A DNA stretch of 64,000 bases from the NCBI RefSeq assembly GCF_902506145.1, contig NZ_LR733520.1, forward strand, positions 1,843,476 through 1,907,475. The letters are read 5' to 3'. Source of the DNA: Burkholderia sp. 8Y (GTDB lineage Bacteria; Pseudomonadota; Gammaproteobacteria; Burkholderiales; Burkholderiaceae). Shown here piece after piece: positions 10,540 through 18,431 of the stretch. The notes beneath the pieces are model-generated. The model saw only the letters and a list, made by a program, of their open reading frames with translations, searched no databases and was not told the DNA's origin. The position numbers were made by a program, and so were the translations under genes. Position 1 is the stretch's first letter. Every line of letters starts with the position of its first letter.

Positions 10540-13407
10540 ATGAGCGACAGCACGCTTGCGAAAAGTTTCGAGCCCCAGAACATCGAGTCCCAATGGGGCC
10601 CGGAATGGGAGAAACGCGGCTATTCGGCCCCCACGTTCAAAGAAGGCGCGAAGAATTTCTCCATTCAACTGCCGCCGCCCAACGTCACCGGCACGCTGCA
10701 TATGGGGCACGCGTTCAACCAGACCATCATGGATGGCCTGACGCGCTATCACCGCATGCTCGGCGAAAACACGCTGTGGGTGCCGGGCACGGACCACGCG
10801 GGCATCGCGACGCAAATCGTCGTGGAAAGACAGCTCGACGCGCAAGGCATCTCGCGCCACGACCTGGGCCGCGAGGAGTTTCTCAAGCGCGTATGGGCGT
10901 GGAAGCAGGAATCCGGCTCGACCATCACGCGGCAGGTGCGCAGGCTCGGCGCGTCGATCGACTGGTCGCGCGAATACTTCACGATGGACGACAAGATGTC
11001 CGCCGCCGTGCGCGATGTCTTCGTGACGCTCTACAAACAAGGGCTGATCTATCGCGGCAAGCGTCTCGTGAACTGGGACCCGGTGCTGGGCACCGCCGTG
11101 TCCGATCTCGAAGTGGTCAGCGAAGAAGAAAACGGCAGTCTGTGGCACATCAAGTATCCGCTGCCGGACGGCTCGGGCCATTTGACGGTCGCGACGACGC
11201 GCCCCGAAACCATGCTCGGCGACGTCGCCGTGATGGTGCATCCGGAAGACGAGCGTTACGCGCATCTGATCGGCAAGACCGTCGTGCTGCCGCTGTGCGA
11301 CCGCGAAATTCCCGTGATCGCCGATGACTACGTGGACCGCGAGTTCGGCACGGGCGTCGTCAAGGTGACGCCCGCGCACGACTTCAACGACTACGCGGTC
11401 GGCCAGCGTCACAAGCTGCCGCAAATCGAAATTCTCACGCTCGACGCGAAGATCAACGGCAACGCGCCCGAGAAGTATCGCGGCATGGACCGGTTCGACG
11501 CGCGCAAGCAGGTCGTCGCCGATCTCGACGCGCAAGGTCTGCTCGACTCCGTCAAGCCGCACAAGCTGATGGTGCCGCGCGGCGACCGCACGGGCGTCGT
11601 CATCGAGCCGATGCTGACCGACCAATGGTTCGTCGCGATGAGCAAGCCCGCGCCCGAAGGCACGTTCAATCCGGGCAAGTCCATCGCCGAAACCGCGCTC
11701 GATGTCGTGCGCAACGGCGAAATCAGGTTCGTGCCGGAGAACTGGACCACGACCTACTATCAATGGCTCGAAAACATTCAGGACTGGTGCATCTCGCGTC
11801 AGTTGTGGTGGGGGCATCAGATTCCGGCGTGGTACGGCGAGAACGGCGAGATCTTCGTCGCGAAGACCGAGGAAGAAGCCCGCGCCGACGCGCAAAGTCA
11901 GGGTTACACCGGCTCGCTCAAGCGCGACGACGACGTGCTCGACACGTGGTTCTCGTCCGCGCTCGTGCCGTTTTCGTCGCTCGGCTGGCCGAACGAGACG
12001 AAGGAACTGAAGGCGTTCCTGCCTTCGTCGGTGCTCGTGACGGGCTTCGACATCATCTTCTTCTGGGTCGCCCGGATGGTGATGATGACCACGCATTTCA
12101 CCGGCAAGGTGCCGTTCGAGACCGTTTATGTGCACGGCCTCGTGCGCGACGCGGAAGGCCAGAAGATGTCGAAGAGCAAGGGCAACACGCTCGATCCGAT
12201 CGACATCGTGGATGGCATCGACCTCGAAACGCTCGTCGCCAAGCGCACGAGCGGCCTCATGAATCCGAAGCAGGCCGCGCAGATCGAAAAGAAAACGCGC
12301 AAGGAATTCCCCGAAGGCATTCCGGCGTTCGGCACGGACGCGCTGCGCTTCACGATGGCGTCGATGGCCACGCTCGGTCGCAATGTGAATTTTGATCTGG
12401 CACGCTGCGAGGGGTATCGGAACTTCTGCAACAAGCTCTGGAACGCCACGCGTTTCGTCTTGATGAATTGCGAAGGCCACGATTGCGGTTTCGCCAACGC
12501 CGCGGGCTGCAAGCCCGGCGATTGCGGACCCGGCGGCTACACGGATTTCTCGCAGGCCGACCGCTGGATCGTGTCGCTGCTTCAGCGCGTGGAAGCGGAA
12601 GTCGAAAAGGGCTTCGCGGACTATCGCTTCGACAATGTCGCGAGCGCGATCTACAAGTTCGTGTGGGACGAGTACTGCGACTGGTACCTGGAACTCGCGA
12701 AGGTGCAGATTCAGAACGGCACGCCCGAGCAGCAGCGCGCCACGCGCCGCACGCTCTTGCGCGTGCTCGAAACGGTGCTGCGCCTTGCGCACCCGGTCAT
12801 TCCGTTCATCACCGAAGCGTTATGGCAGAAGGTGGCCCCGCTGACGGACGCCTACCCTGCGGGCGCGAAGGAAGGCGAAGCGTCGATCATGACGCAGCCG
12901 TATCCGCGTCCGGAAACGAAAAAGCTGGATGAATCCGCTGAACAGTGGGCCGCCGAACTGAAAGCAGTGATCGACGCATGTCGTAATCTGCGGGGCGAAA
13001 TGAACCTCTCGCCCGCGGTGAAAGTGCCCTTGCTCGCGCATGGCGACGCCGCGCGTCTTTCGACGTTCGCACCGTACGTTGCGGCGCTCGCGCGTCTCGC
13101 GGAAGTGAAGATCATCGACGACGAAGCCGCGCTCGACAAGGAAGCGCACGGTGCGCCGGTCGCGATTGTCGGCGGGCACAAGCTGGTGCTGAAAGTGGAG
13201 ATCGACGTGGCGGCGGAGCGCGAGCGTCTGACGAAGGAAGTCGAACGTCTGAACGGCGAAATCGTCAAATGTAACGCGAAGCTGAGTAATGAAAGCTTTG
13301 TTTCAAAAGCGCCGGCCGCTGTCGTTGAACAGGAGCGCAAAAGGCTGGCAGAATACAAGACCACTATCGAGAAGCTTCAGGCGCAATTATTGCGACTGCC
13401 GGTCTGA
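10540..13407 (+). CDS. valS: Valyl-tRNA synthetase
   Basis: A 955-residue class I aminoacyl-tRNA synthetase that charges tRNA-Val and edits misactivated threonine. The HIGH motif appears as NVTGTLHMGHAF (about 45-56) and the KMSKS motif as QKMSKSKGNTLDP. The editing (CP1) domain carries TTRPETMLGDVAVMVHPED. The last 70 residues form the Arm coiled coil typical of bacterial ValRS (from about 885). The start MSDSTLAKSFEP is chosen by family alignment over an in-frame ATC/ATT-rich upstream extension. The gap to galU is 73 bp with no terminator, so some co-transcription is possible. Confidence 0.97.
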   Translation: MSDSTLAKSFEPQNIESQWGPEWEKRGYSAPTFKEGAKNFSIQLPPPNVTGTLHMGHAFNQTIMDGLTRYHRMLGENTLWVPGTDHAGIATQIVVERQLDAQGISRHDLGREEFLKRVWAWKQESGSTITRQVRRLGASIDWSREYFTMDDKMSAAVRDVFVTLYKQGLIYRGKRLVNWDPVLGTAVSDLEVVSEEENGSLWHIKYPLPDGSGHLTVATTRPETMLGDVAVMVHPEDERYAHLIGKTVVLPLCDREIPVIADDYVDREFGTGVVKVTPAHDFNDYAVGQRHKLPQIEILTLDAKINGNAPEKYRGMDRFDARKQVVADLDAQGLLDSVKPHKLMVPRGDRTGVVIEPMLTDQWFVAMSKPAPEGTFNPGKSIAETALDVVRNGEIRFVPENWTTTYYQWLENIQDWCISRQLWWGHQIPAWYGENGEIFVAKTEEEARADAQSQGYTGSLKRDDDVLDTWFSSALVPFSSLGWPNETKELKAFLPSSVLVTGFDIIFFWVARMVMMTTHFTGKVPFETVYVHGLVRDAEGQKMSKSKGNTLDPIDIVDGIDLETLVAKRTSGLMNPKQAAQIEKKTRKEFPEGIPAFGTDALRFTMASMATLGRNVNFDLARCEGYRNFCNKLWNATRFVLMNCEGHDCGFANAAGCKPGDCGPGGYTDFSQADRWIVSLLQRVEAEVEKGFADYRFDNVASAIYKFVWDEYCDWYLELAKVQIQNGTPEQQRATRRTLLRVLETVLRLAHPVIPFITEALWQKVAPLTDAYPAGAKEGEASIMTQPYPRPETKKLDESAEQWAAELKAVIDACRNLRGEMNLSPAVKVPLLAHGDAARLSTFAPYVAALARLAEVKIIDDEAALDKEAHGAPVAIVGGHKLVLKVEIDVAAERERLTKEVERLNGEIVKCNAKLSNESFVSKAPAAVVEQERKRLAEYKTTIEKLQAQLLRLPV

Positions 13408-13480
13408 TTGGGAGTTTCTTTTACCTCTCGTCAGGTATTCGCTCGATGTTCTAAATGATTAAGAGGATCAGGGTTATCAC

Positions 13481-14362
13481 ATGCTAAAAGTTACCAAAGC
13501 GGTCTTTCCCGTTGCGGGTCTCGGCACGCGGTTCCTCCCCGCGACCAAGGCAAGCCCGAAGGAAATGCTGCCGGTCGTCGACAAGCCGCTGATTCAATAC
13601 GCGGTTGAAGAAGCGATGGCCGCCGGCATCACCGAAATGATCTTCGTCACCGGCCGCAGCAAGCGTGCCATCGAAGATCATTTCGACAAGTCCTACGAGA
13701 TTGAAGCCGAGCTGGAGGCGCGCGGCAAGGACAAGCTTCTCGAGCTCGTGCGCAGCATCAAGCCGAGCCATGTGGATTGCTTCTATGTGCGGCAGGCCGA
13801 GGCGCTCGGTCTCGGCCATGCAGTGTTGTGCGCCGAAAAGCTCGTCGGCGACAACCCGTTCGCCGTGATCCTCGCGGACGACTTGCTGTACGGCAAGCCG
13901 CCCGTGATGTCGCAGATGATCGAAGTCTTCGACCACTATCACAGCTCGGTGATCGGCGTCGAAGAGATTCCGCCGCAAGACACGAAGTCCTACGGCATCA
14001 TCGACGGCAAGGAGTGGGAAGACAACATCGTCAAGCTGTCGGGCATCGTCGAGAAGCCGGAACCGGCGGTGGCGCCGTCGAACCTCGGCGTGGTCGGCCG
14101 CTATGTGCTGAAGCCGCGCATTTTCGACCATATCCGCGCGCTCAAGCCCGGCGCGGGCGGCGAGCTGCAACTGACGGACGCGATTCAGTCGCTGCTGTCG
14201 GATGAGCAAGTGCTCGCGTACAAGTATCACGGCACGCGTTTCGATTGCGGCAGCAAGCTCGGCTATCTGAAGGCGACGGTCGAATTCGCGCTGCGCCATC
14301 CGGAAGTGTCAAAGGATTTCGAAGAATACCTGCGCACGCGTTCGCCGGTTCTCGAAGGGTAA
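13481..14362 (+). CDS. galU: UTP--glucose-1-phosphate uridylyltransferase
   Basis: A 293-residue nucleotidyltransferase making UDP-glucose from UTP and glucose-1-phosphate, the precursor for exopolysaccharide, LPS core and osmoregulated glucans. The nucleotide-binding signature AVFPVAGLGTRFLPATKA is at residues 6-23, followed by the KEMLPVVDKPLIQYAVEEA catalytic segment, and VEKPEP lies in the sugar-binding half. Length matches the GalU family. An AAGAGGATCAGGG stretch upstream holds the ribosome binding site. A strong terminator follows. Confidence 0.96.
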   Translation: MLKVTKAVFPVAGLGTRFLPATKASPKEMLPVVDKPLIQYAVEEAMAAGITEMIFVTGRSKRAIEDHFDKSYEIEAELEARGKDKLLELVRSIKPSHVDCFYVRQAEALGLGHAVLCAEKLVGDNPFAVILADDLLYGKPPVMSQMIEVFDHYHSSVIGVEEIPPQDTKSYGIIDGKEWEDNIVKLSGIVEKPEPAVAPSNLGVVGRYVLKPRIFDHIRALKPGAGGELQLTDAIQSLLSDEQVLAYKYHGTRFDCGSKLGYLKATVEFALRHPEVSKDFEEYLRTRSPVLEG

Positions 14363-14381
14363 GCGTCAACCGCTCTTTGCG

Positions 14382-14417
14382 AAAAAAAATGCCCGTCACG
14401 TTCGTGACGGGCATTTT
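14382..14417. terminator. Bidirectional terminator between galU and the TusA-family gene
   Basis: ATGCCCGTCACG pairs with CGTGACGGGCAT around a TT loop, with a run of A on the left and ATTTTG on the right. It can stop galU from the left and the convergent TusA-family gene from the right. Confidence 0.85.
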
Positions 14418-14437
14418 GCTTTGCGCGCCTGATTTCT

Positions 14438-14665
14438 TCAGCGGCGCCGCATCAAGAAGATGAACGTCTTGTCCTGCGAACTGGCCTCGACGATTTCATT
14501 GCCGGTCTGCTTGGCGAACGCCGCGAAATCGCGCTGCGAGCCGGGATCGGTCGCGAGCACCTTCAGAATCTGGCCGCTCGTCATGTCGGCCAGCGCCTTC
14601 TTCGCCCGCAGAATCGGCAACGGGCAGTTAAGCCCGCGTGCGTCGACTTCCTTGTGAACTTCCAT
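14438..14665 (-). CDS. TusA/SirA-family sulfurtransferase
   Basis: A 75-residue member of the TusA family, small proteins that carry persulfide sulfur on a conserved Cys for tRNA thiolation or other sulfur-trafficking reactions. The signature LDARGLNCPLPILR-type motif is present as VDARGLNCPLPILRAKKAL, with the reactive Cys at about residue 14 in the CPxP motif. The start MEVHKEV has GGAAGG 10 bp upstream. A second ATG 18 bp earlier (14683) is possible. It converges with galU and lies next to the left boundary of the accessory island. Confidence 0.9.
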   Translation of the reverse strand: MEVHKEVDARGLNCPLPILRAKKALADMTSGQILKVLATDPGSQRDFAAFAKQTGNEIVEASSQDKTFIFLMRRR

Positions 14666-14709
14666 CGCGATTGAACCTTCCATGTGCCTGATGGTTCGAT
14701 TCTAACGCA

Positions 14710-14753
14710 GCGGTCACAGATCCACCGGGCGCCCGCTTGCATAGGCTTCGGGC
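14710..14753 (-). repeat. Left flank repeat: remnant of the 3' end of the oxidoreductase gene at 18811
   Basis: By my count 37 of 44 bases match 18807-18850, the 3' end of the Gfo/Idh/MocA gene, with the stop codons in register (14714 and 18811, offset 4097 bp). Translated on the minus strand it gives PEAYASGRPVDL-stop, against REAYASGRAVEL-stop in the intact gene. Homology stops abruptly at about 14754. It is best read as the displaced C-terminal end of the original or a related gene. It marks the left edge of the inserted segment. Confidence 0.7.
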
Positions 14754-14838
14754 GACTTGAGAGTTCTCTACTTCACTCGTGGGATGCGAGCGGCTAGATT
14801 GCGATCTCTGTTTCACGACCCTTTGCCGGGCCTGCGTG

Positions 14839-15273
14839 CTACCGCGCCTTCGAAGCCGTCAGATGGGCCAGCGGGTCAGCCAGCGAGCGGGTCAGCACGA
14901 AGGGAAGCCGGACTGATCGCCGCGACATGCACAACCAGCCGGGACATAACCATTTGCTTCTCGGCGGGGGTTTGGAGCAACGCGCGAGGATTACGTAAGC
15001 CTCGGGACCGGACAGGCGCACGAGCGCGCACTGCGCATGCGCTTCCTGCTTCGTTAGGCCGGAGAGGTCCACGACGCTCGACGAATGGCCGATCAGGTCA
15101 CGGACCCAATCGGCCTGCATGCGGCTGCGTGAAGGATGGACAGCAGCGATGGTGACCAGCACACGCCGGGTCGCGCCTGCGTCGACCGCAGGCGCCGCCG
15201 CGATGCGATAGCTAGTCGAGAGGGCTACTCTCACGTCCCGGAGCATCTCACCACGCATTGCCCGTCGTAGCAC
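14839..15273 (-). pseudogene. Possible degraded hypothetical gene between the left flank repeat and the immunity gene
   Basis: An open frame of 144 codons whose first ~100 residues look protein-like (RSRMQADWVRDLIGHSSS, then VVDLSGLTKQEAHAQCALV). The remaining 40 residues are rich in Pro, Arg and Ser and look out of frame, as if a frameshift lies near 14980. It may be a relic of a mobile-element or phage gene. I do not recognise the family with confidence. The rest of 14754-15311 holds nothing that I can identify. Confidence 0.3.
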
Positions 15274-15311
15274 TTATAGTTCGACGTTAGCCGATAGTAG
15301 TACGTATCGCT

Positions 15312-15842
15312 TTAGGGCGAGTAGAGGTAGTGAGTGACGGTAAGAATAGCGAACGGCAGCTTCGCAAAATCTTTCCGCTGATCGATCATATGACCGTTCA
15401 CGTACGCGTCGGCCCCCATGTTAATGATGTACTCCGAACCGCTCTTGTCCCTGTAGAAACCTTCCGGGGCATCCCACTGACAGCAGGAGAACCGCAGACG
15501 CTTCCAGTCCGCCCATGTTGTAAGCCACGTATCGACTTCATCAAGGTGCGAACCGTCTACTCGATATATCGCTTCGAAGCCAGGAATCTTAGGGGCATCC
15601 ATCATCACAGGCTTGCACTTCAAGAACGTTAGCTTCCAGTGCTGTCGGCCGATCTGTTTCAAATAGTCGCCACACGAAAGCGGTGGCTCAGGACGTTCAT
15701 CGCAATGGTTGCCACACGCGAGCGAGGGCTGGCGTTGAACCGTTTTGGCGTGCACATTACTTGTCTCGCCTGCATGCGATGTCGTGCCTGCGGATACGAC
15801 CGCCAGGCAACACGACAGCATTGCGTTCACAAGCCATTTCAT
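15312..15842 (-). CDS. Secreted DUF4952-like protein, putative immunity protein
   Basis: A 176-residue protein with a cleavable signal peptide (MKWLVNAMLSCCLAVVSAG..., predicted cut near residue 25), so it is periplasmic. The mature part carries LSCGDYLKQIGR, FLKCKPV, YRVDG and LRFSCCQWDAPEGFYRD. I recognise this pattern as the DUF4952 family from memory. It overlaps the upstream toxin-like gene by 4 bp (ATGA), the usual arrangement for an immunity gene behind a type VI effector. A periplasmic location suits protection against a peptidoglycan-acting toxin. The immunity role is inferred from position and secretion. The gene is last in the five-gene cluster and AT-richer than its surroundings. 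Confidence 0.65.
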   Translation of the reverse strand: MKWLVNAMLSCCLAVVSAGTTSHAGETSNVHAKTVQRQPSLACGNHCDERPEPPLSCGDYLKQIGRQHWKLTFLKCKPVMMDAPKIPGFEAIYRVDGSHLDEVDTWLTTWADWKRLRFSCCQWDAPEGFYRDKSGSEYIINMGADAYVNGHMIDQRKDFAKLPFAILTVTHYLYSP

Positions 15843-16606
15843 TTCGTCACCTCCAGATAGGCGACATATAAGCCGTTCGTATTCGGGAGCCGGTGCGAAA
15901 TAAGAAAGTCATAGACCGTGTTCCACTTAAGGATGTCGTGTACCGTAACGCAGCCTTCAGAGAGATGGCCGATATGTACATATCGCGACGAGTTTCCCTT
16001 CGTTCCCTCGAGTTCAATGGGAAACCAGGCGTCGTTCGCCTTGATCCGACCGGGATAAGTATTGCGATATCCCTCTGTACTGATGTGTGCGTGCGAGCCA
16101 TCGACGGTCATGATGCGATGACGACCGGGGGCGATGGGAGTGAAGCGGCCGCCCCAGACGCTGTTTAGCGTTACGGTGACGTTCTCGCCGCCAACCTTCA
16201 AGATGCCCCACTGCTGTTGCAGACGACCCTTAAACGGCGAGTTCTCTTCACCGAGACGTCCGTATTTGACCTTGAGCGTCTCGTTAGATTCGGTAGGCGG
16301 CGTGCCTCGAAGATAGTGCGCTGCGTCTTCGGTTTTCATACTCGCCGTGCCGCTGTCTCGATACGGACCGTCTATTATCCGAAAGTAGATTCTTCCGCCT
16401 TCCTCCTTCAGCAGGGCGACCTTCGTATAGGCGCAAAGCTGAACGGAGTTACGATCGGAGGAGCCAATTCTCGCGCCGACCGTGCCATGCGTGTCTTCGT
16501 CCAGTCGAACGTAACGAACTCCACTGATCGCTTTATGAATGCTACCTTGATTGTCGTTGGACCTTGCCCTACGGTTCTGCACAAACTCAGCAAATGAATC
16601 AGCCAT
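15839..16606 (-). CDS. Putative type VI effector with an L,D-transpeptidase-like catalytic domain
   Basis: A 255-residue protein without a signal peptide. The C-terminal half has GRFTPIAPGRHRIM, then AWFPIEL, then YVHIGHLSEGCVTV. The His211/His214...Ser-Glu-Gly-Cys219 arrangement resembles the catalytic His and (S/T)xGC motif of YkuD-type L,D-transpeptidases and of the DUF2778/Tlde1 effectors that attack peptidoglycan cross-links. The N-terminal ~120 residues match nothing that I know and may be the loading part. It sits 2 bp after a PAAR-TTR gene and overlaps a secreted protein gene, the typical order carrier-effector-immunity. Delivery by a type VI system encoded elsewhere is inferred. Confidence 0.6.
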   Translation of the reverse strand: MADSFAEFVQNRRARSNDNQGSIHKAISGVRYVRLDEDTHGTVGARIGSSDRNSVQLCAYTKVALLKEEGGRIYFRIIDGPYRDSGTASMKTEDAAHYLRGTPPTESNETLKVKYGRLGEENSPFKGRLQQQWGILKVGGENVTVTLNSVWGGRFTPIAPGRHRIMTVDGSHAHISTEGYRNTYPGRIKANDAWFPIELEGTKGNSSRYVHIGHLSEGCVTVHDILKWNTVYDFLISHRLPNTNGLYVAYLEVTK

Positions 16607-16608
16607 CT

Positions 16609-17169
16609 CTACACCAATATCTCTAGTTCAATATCCATCGGCACGCTAGTTCGGACACGTACCGTCTCGCCGGCTTCGTTGGTCGTTCCTTCCCGCGTCG
16701 AGCCGTCGCCTAGCCTGAGCCGGAAACGCTGATTCGGAATCGGGTTGTCGTCCTCGTCGACCAGCACGATTAATTCGTCGAATGCCAAGGTCTCACTGCC
16801 TCCCGACCACGACAAGCCCGCAGACTGTGCGTGAGCGTAGGAGCCCGACGTATCTTCAATAATCCAACCCCTTCCGTATCGGGGTAAGATAACCGGTCTC
16901 GTGTCGCACTTGCACCGCACGAAGTCACCGGCCACTGCCTGCCTTCGACCAGACGGAATGTCATACAGTCGGGCACCGTCGCTGCAACCCGATCCGCCGA
17001 TGATTGTTCCGATGCTCTTGCACTTTCCGCAGTAGGCGTTGCCGCCGATGAATGCCATCGTGCGATTGCCCTCGTCACAAAAAAATGCGCTCATGCCCGA
17101 CGACATGACGTAGCTGTCGGGACTGGTCGAAAGCGGATCGCCTTCGACCGCTGAAAAGTAATGGCCCAT
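16609..17169 (-). CDS. PAAR-like protein with C-terminal transthyretin-like extension (second copy)
   Basis: A 186-residue protein. Residues 1-110 form a Cys-rich PAAR-like region (CDEGNRTMAFIGGNAYCGKC, GGSGCSDG and GDFVRCKCDTRP), with paired Cys that could bind the metal at the spike tip. Residues about 128-186 (FDELIVLVDEDDNPIPNQRF...ETVRVRTSVPMDIELEILV) form a beta-rich transthyretin-like tail that also ends the neighbouring copy at 17174. In type VI secretion, PAAR proteins cap VgrG and such tails bind or carry effectors. It lies immediately before the toxin-like gene and is likely its carrier. No VgrG gene is in the window. Confidence 0.7.
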   Translation of the reverse strand: MGHYFSAVEGDPLSTSPDSYVMSSGMSAFFCDEGNRTMAFIGGNAYCGKCKSIGTIIGGSGCSDGARLYDIPSGRRQAVAGDFVRCKCDTRPVILPRYGRGWIIEDTSGSYAHAQSAGLSWSGGSETLAFDELIVLVDEDDNPIPNQRFRLRLGDGSTREGTTNEAGETVRVRTSVPMDIELEILV

Positions 17170-17173
17170 CGCG

Positions 17174-17713
17174 CTATATCACCAGTTCGAAAACGAGGCC
17201 CATCGGGCTATCCGTATAGACACGCTCGGCCGCGCCGTTCGCATCAGTGACGCCTTGGTAGACCTTTCCGTCATCGGTCGTAATCATGTATTGCTGACCT
17301 GCAATTGGCTTTCCATCTTCGTCAACCAAAACGAACTGCTCGTCATATGGAGCGTTCTCGCCCGGCGTCAAACCCCTCTGACCACCCTTCCATGCGATGT
17401 AGGCCGGATCGCCGGACGTGAACGACATCCACATGTTCCTGTCGGCATAGAACACCGGGGCGGGGCTACAGCCGCATACGTTGACGTCACCACTGAGCGC
17501 CCACTGCTTTCCGTTCGGGCCCGTGCCCGGTCGCCGTGGCCCGCGCGGCGCGATAAAGCCCTCGCGCTTGCAGGCGGTGCAATAGGTACTCATTCCGAGC
17601 GTTGCGATATGAACGCGCGGCGGCGGATTCGAGCAGGTAACCGTTGGCAGGCCTTCTGTGATAACGGCGCTTCCGCCGCGGTCTCCGCAGGCAAGGAAAG
17701 AACGCTTGAACAT
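17174..17713 (-). CDS. PAAR-like protein with C-terminal transthyretin-like extension (first copy)
   Basis: This 179-residue protein has the same plan as the next gene. The PAAR-like region starts FKRSFLACGDRGGSAVITEG and contains TYCTACKRE and VNVCGCSPAP, a probable metal-binding Cys set. The tail from about 122 (YDEQFVLVDEDGKPIAGQQY...AAERVYTDSPMGLVFELVI) is the beta-rich transthyretin-like extension. The start shares one base with the stop of the upstream gene (TGATG), so the two are translationally coupled. It is a divergent paralogue of the 16609 gene and probably arose by duplication inside the cluster. Confidence 0.7.
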   Translation of the reverse strand: MFKRSFLACGDRGGSAVITEGLPTVTCSNPPPRVHIATLGMSTYCTACKREGFIAPRGPRRPGTGPNGKQWALSGDVNVCGCSPAPVFYADRNMWMSFTSGDPAYIAWKGGQRGLTPGENAPYDEQFVLVDEDGKPIAGQQYMITTDDGKVYQGVTDANGAAERVYTDSPMGLVFELVI

Positions 17714-18207
17714 CAGGCCGTTCCTTGCCGGTTCACCGGTGCAATTGCCTCGCCACTGACGAATCGAAATTGCTTCGAACCCTTCGCATCAACCTTCCAC
17801 CAACCCGTCGTGTCTCGCAGTACACCGCCGCGCGCCGTGGTGGAACCCCGTACTGCAAGGCGATAGCGTGGAGGTGCAGAAGGAACCACATAGGCCGGAT
17901 CGAACAGACCTTCGATAGTTTCGCCCTCGCAAACGAAAAGACCGTCGTCGTCGAGCAGCGACGTGGCAACTCTATCGCCGTTGCTCAGGCCGCTTCCCAC
18001 AAGGGCATACGGCACGAAGCTGTTCGTCAACCCATATCCTGCACCGTCGGTAATGACCGCCTGACTGCCATCCGGATAGGAGACCACATCGCCGACCAAT
18101 GCGATACGCAGGCCCCTTATTTCACGCGGACTGGTTGGGATCACCCATCCCCGTCTCTCGGTCTTCGATCCTGCCGTGGCAAACAGATGTGTCGTTCCGT
18201 TTTCCAT
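17713..18207 (-). CDS. PAAR-domain protein, first gene of the cluster
   Basis: This 164-residue protein has a central PAAR-type segment: IALVGDVVSYPDGSQAVI, then VPYALVGSGLSNGDRV. The repeated G-D/N-x-V pattern and paired strands are typical of type VI spike-tip proteins. The C-terminal 60 residues (YRLAVRGSTTARGGVLRDTTGWW...) are of unknown fold. The ATG at 18207 is preceded by GGAGACGCT. It is the first gene of the five-gene unit; the promoter presumably lies in 18208-18431, where I see AT-rich sequence but no clear boxes. Confidence 0.65.
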   Translation of the reverse strand: MENGTTHLFATAGSKTERRGWVIPTSPREIRGLRIALVGDVVSYPDGSQAVITDGAGYGLTNSFVPYALVGSGLSNGDRVATSLLDDDGLFVCEGETIEGLFDPAYVVPSAPPRYRLAVRGSTTARGGVLRDTTGWWKVDAKGSKQFRFVSGEAIAPVNRQGTA

Positions 18208-18431
18208 AGCGTCTCCATTTATTGTTGCTGTGGGAGCATAAAATTAACGGATCGCACCTCTGTTTTGGAGTCCTTCGGGGTAAAGAATTGTGGCTGAGTC
18301 GATGTGCACCCTCAACTGCGATGGCGATAGCTGCCCAATGGCCGAAATAAACTCAATGCAGATGCCCATCGGCATTAGGAGATCGCCGCTGTCCGTTATC
18401 GGGCGATCGTCCGCGAAAGGAAGGCACGAAC

